A stretch of DNA of 64,000 nucleotides from Pascua guehoae (Eukaryota > Basidiomycota > Tremellomycetes > Trichosporonales > Trichosporonaceae). Each line of letters begins with the position of its first letter. Within the stretch, counting starts at the first letter, position 1. Made by a program: the position numbers and the translations under genes. The DNA is taken from contig BCJX01000004.1 of NCBI GenBank assembly GCA_001600415.1, forward strand, positions 1,418,169 to 1,482,168, given 5' to 3'. Of the stretch, positions 61,612 through 64,000 are shown one piece after another. The notes under the pieces were generated by a model. The model did not search any database, was not told the DNA's origin, and saw only the letters and a program-made list of their open reading frames with translations.

Positions 61612-63011
61612 GGTTGTGCTGGTGGAACGAGGGCGGTAGGGTTTTGCGTTCGTAGGTTGGTGGGGATGGGATCGATGGGAAGAAGAGGCAATGGGCGAGC
61701 CGTGAGGGGAAGAGAAGAAACAGGAAGCCGTGTCAAGTGAGCAAGGCAATGTGCGCATTGCGCATTGTTACGCCCAAAGGCGGCGCTGGAGGCGCACTCG
61801 AGCCGCGCTCACACCACGGCGCATACCTCTCCACACCCCGAATGTGTCACATGAATGTGGCACTTGTGGAACACCGCCACACTCAAATCTCCTGCCTCTC
61901 CCGGTTCACCACAGCACAAACACCTGTCGCCAGCAGCAGTAGCAGCCGCAGCAGCACAATAACAGCAAAAGTACATCGTAAGGGAGTCAAACCCCTGCCG
62001 CGTCGAGGGTAACGATGACACCTCGTCAGCTGTTGACGAGACACTTTTCGATGGCAACGACGCCTGATAACGTTTCACCAACGATGTCGATGCAACGGTA
62101 TTGCCCTCCTAGCCGGGAAGAGGGCTTCTCCCACAGCTACCGCGCCACGCTTCCTGGTGGAGGGTCTGGGCAAACCTCGACTCACTCTGGGAGTCGATAA
62201 TCGCAACGGGCCTATCTAAAGTTTTCACCAAGTTTTAAACGAGATGGATAGTCAAGGTGTATGGTGTACGCAAGTCGACCGACGATCGATACACTACCGA
62301 TCATGGCGGGTATTGCGGGTCGTTTACGAGGCTAAAATGATGGACGACGACGTTGGTCAGTAACCGCTTTTGTCGGAGGCGCGGGGTCCCGCTGCGGTAT
62401 GCGGGCCATGTCGTGTCACTCACTCACTCACTCGGTTATTATACATTGGGCAAGCGTTCCTGAGTGACTCAGGGCTTGATGAAGGGTATTGCCTGCGTCG
62501 TCTTTGGGTCAGTATGCGGTGGGTCGACCGCCTCTGACAAAGTGCCATGCAGGCCGCATCCAAGGAATTGATTTGGGTCCAATCTAAGTTTGTTTCTGTG
62601 CTAAACGGGGTGGTAGGATTGGTTGGATCTCGAGCTGAATGAGCTGGCCGCATGCTACAGTATATTGACATGTTGACACTATGGGTTCCCCGCGTGGCGC
62701 GTGCCTCATAAGCCTCATAAGCCTGCGTCTGTCGGTCTGTTGCTTTCTGAAAATGGCGCGTGCGCGTGTGCCTTGATGAACCGCATGTGGGACGTGGGAC
62801 GGATGGATGCGCAGCAGATCTGCCGCCAACATGCCTCAATCAGTGGGTCCAACGTGTGGCCATGACCCCCTCTGGCACCTCCTACATATTACGAGCGCTG
62901 CAGCCTGTCCCACCCCTTTTATCTCTTATCTCTCTCTTGCAACCTCACTCTCACCGCTCCTTGCACCGTTGCATCTCTTCCGACTCCTTTACATCCCCGC
63001 CGACGACCACC
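61612..63011. promoter_or_regulatory. Intergenic region with the phospholipase B promoter
   Basis: No coding sequence is recognised. An inverted repeat CTCGTCA...TGACGAG lies at 62023-62041. CTCACTCACTCACTC occurs near 62418-62432 and ATAAGCCTC copies near 62708-62725. The last 100 bp are a CT-rich leader to the ATG at 63012. Confidence 0.45.
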
Positions 63012-64000
63012 ATGCTCCCCGTCTCGGTGGCCATTGCCGTCCTCACGGCGCTCGCCACGCCCGCAGCCGCCATCCGCGCCGTCCGGCCCGAGGACGTCGC
63101 TTGGCGTAACACGGTGCTCGAGAACGCTCGTGTGCAGCTCGCGAGTGTCAACCTCGCCGCCGTCAATGCGACGGGCGAGTATGCGCCGTACCCGGTCGAG
63201 TGCCCCGCCAACACCACCTGGGTCCGCCAGGCTTCTTCAGTACGTGTACAGCATCGCCGGGGTGGGGGAGCAGGATGGTGGGGTTAGGGTGGGGGCGGTG
63301 TTGGCTTGGCGTGACGGGACGAAGGCTGTGGCTCTGCTTGTTTTCCTGAAAAAGCTGTACTGACGGCGCGCGCAGGGGCTCTCGGACGGCGAGAAGCAGT
63401 ACCTCGATAAGCGCGGCAGCGGTATTGACGAGGCGGTGAAAGCCATGACCTCCAAGTACGGGCTGGACAACCCCGCACGCCGCCCCGTGATTGCCGTCGC
63501 GCTCTCGGGCGGCGGCTACCGCTCCATGCTGTAAGTTGGAGTGGTGGTGGCAGAGATGCTAGACCGAGTGCTGTCCAAGGGACTAAGACTAACACTGCAG
63601 CTACGGCCTCGGTGCGACGTCGGCCCTGTTGAACGGCACTGGCGACGCAGCCGACGGGACATCAGGATTCCTCGACGCCGTCTCGTACATGGCCGGCCTT
63701 AGTGGCGGTGCGTGGGGTACGGCCTCGTTTGCGGCCAACGGCGGCAAGTCGCCCATCGACTTGGAGAAGGACGTGTGGGGGCTCGACGTCAACTTTATCA
63801 TGCCAGCGAAGAACAACACCGACTTTTACAACGAGCTGTTCGCCGAGGCCGAGGCAAAGGCCGCGGCAGGGTTCCCAGTCCAGGTCACAGACGTGTATGG
63901 CCTCGCGCTCGGCGAACGCATCTTCCCCCCCGAGTACCGGTTGGACTCGGCTCCAAACCTTACCATCTCGGGCTTGATGTCCACCGTGCCAGAGTACGAG
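63012..64000 (+). CDS. PLB1: Secreted phospholipase B / lysophospholipase (3' truncated by window)
   Basis: Exons 63012-63239, 63376-63530 and 63601 to the window edge are joined in phases 0 and 2. A signal peptide (MLPVSVAIAVLTALATPAAA) precedes the fungal PLB domain: YAPYPVECPANTTWVRQAS, then GLSDGEKQYLDKRG and RPVIAVALSGGGYRSMLYGL, the oxyanion SGGGYR motif. SYMAGLSGGAWG carries the nucleophile Ser in GLSGG, as in cytosolic PLA2 relatives. DVNFIMP and the YGLALGERIFPPEYRL block follow. The catalytic Asp lies beyond the window. Fungal PLBs remove both acyl chains from phospholipids outside the cell. In related pathogens PLB is studied as a secreted enzyme, and nothing here indicates host range. 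The AW after GLSGG, where SW is commonest, is a mild variant. Confidence 0.88.

Noticed and set aside
61981..62080. Possible fourth tRNA on the minus strand (T-arm-like GGGGTTTGACTCCC and a 7-bp hairpin)
   Set aside because: The T loop lacks TTC, no matching acceptor stem or D arm was found, and the hairpin does not fit an anticodon intron.

Overview
The window is nuclear DNA from a basidiomycete yeast, most likely a tremellomycete near Trichosporon, Apiotrichum or Cryptococcus. The DNA is GC-rich. The genes are cut by many short introns (about 36-60 nt, a few of 100-440 nt) with GTNNGT donors and CTAAC/CTGAC branch sites just before the acceptor. Protein families match fungi, and all three tRNA genes carry introns. 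Exon models below were built by hand, and every complete protein-coding model except the 60.2-60.8 kb gene closes in frame. The species assignment is inference.

Left part (1-32 kb) is a compact housekeeping block: a NUFIP1-like snoRNP assembly factor (5' end unresolved), an Srf1-like regulator of phospholipase D (minus), a PP4 regulatory subunit 1 (PPP4R1), a peroxisomal ABCD half-transporter, the SSU-processome WD40 protein Utp13 (minus), the SCY1/SCYL2 pseudokinase, a Clr2-type heterochromatin silencing factor (minus), mitochondrial ribosomal protein uL14m, and an intron-containing tRNA-Leu(CAA) (minus).

Middle (32-51 kb): a LURP-one-related (tubby-like) protein, a 2225-residue TFIIIC B-block subunit (Tfc3-like, minus), a Sur7/PalI-family plasma-membrane protein (minus), 3.6 kb without a recognisable gene, and a secreted 13-exon type-B carboxylesterase (minus).

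Right part (51-64 kb) is gene-poor and more accessory: tRNA-Pro(AGG) and tRNA-Asp(GUC), both with introns, a decayed Ty3/gypsy pol fragment upstream of tRNA-Pro, a GPR1/FUN34/YaaH acetate-type transporter, a GH20 hexosaminidase relic without a catalytic core, a tandem pair of small basic proteins sharing a helix-turn-helix-like module and intron position, and the start of a secreted phospholipase B running off the right edge.

Themes: ribosome and snoRNP biogenesis (NUFIP1-like, Utp13, uL14m), Pol III transcription (Tfc3-like) beside three tRNA genes, lipid and acetate metabolism (Srf1-like, ABCD transporter, carboxylesterase, phospholipase B, acetate transporter). I see no virus, CRISPR array, rRNA gene or obvious biosynthetic cluster. 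The most unusual items are the paired small proteins at 60-61.6 kb, the GH20 relic and the intron-bearing tRNA set.
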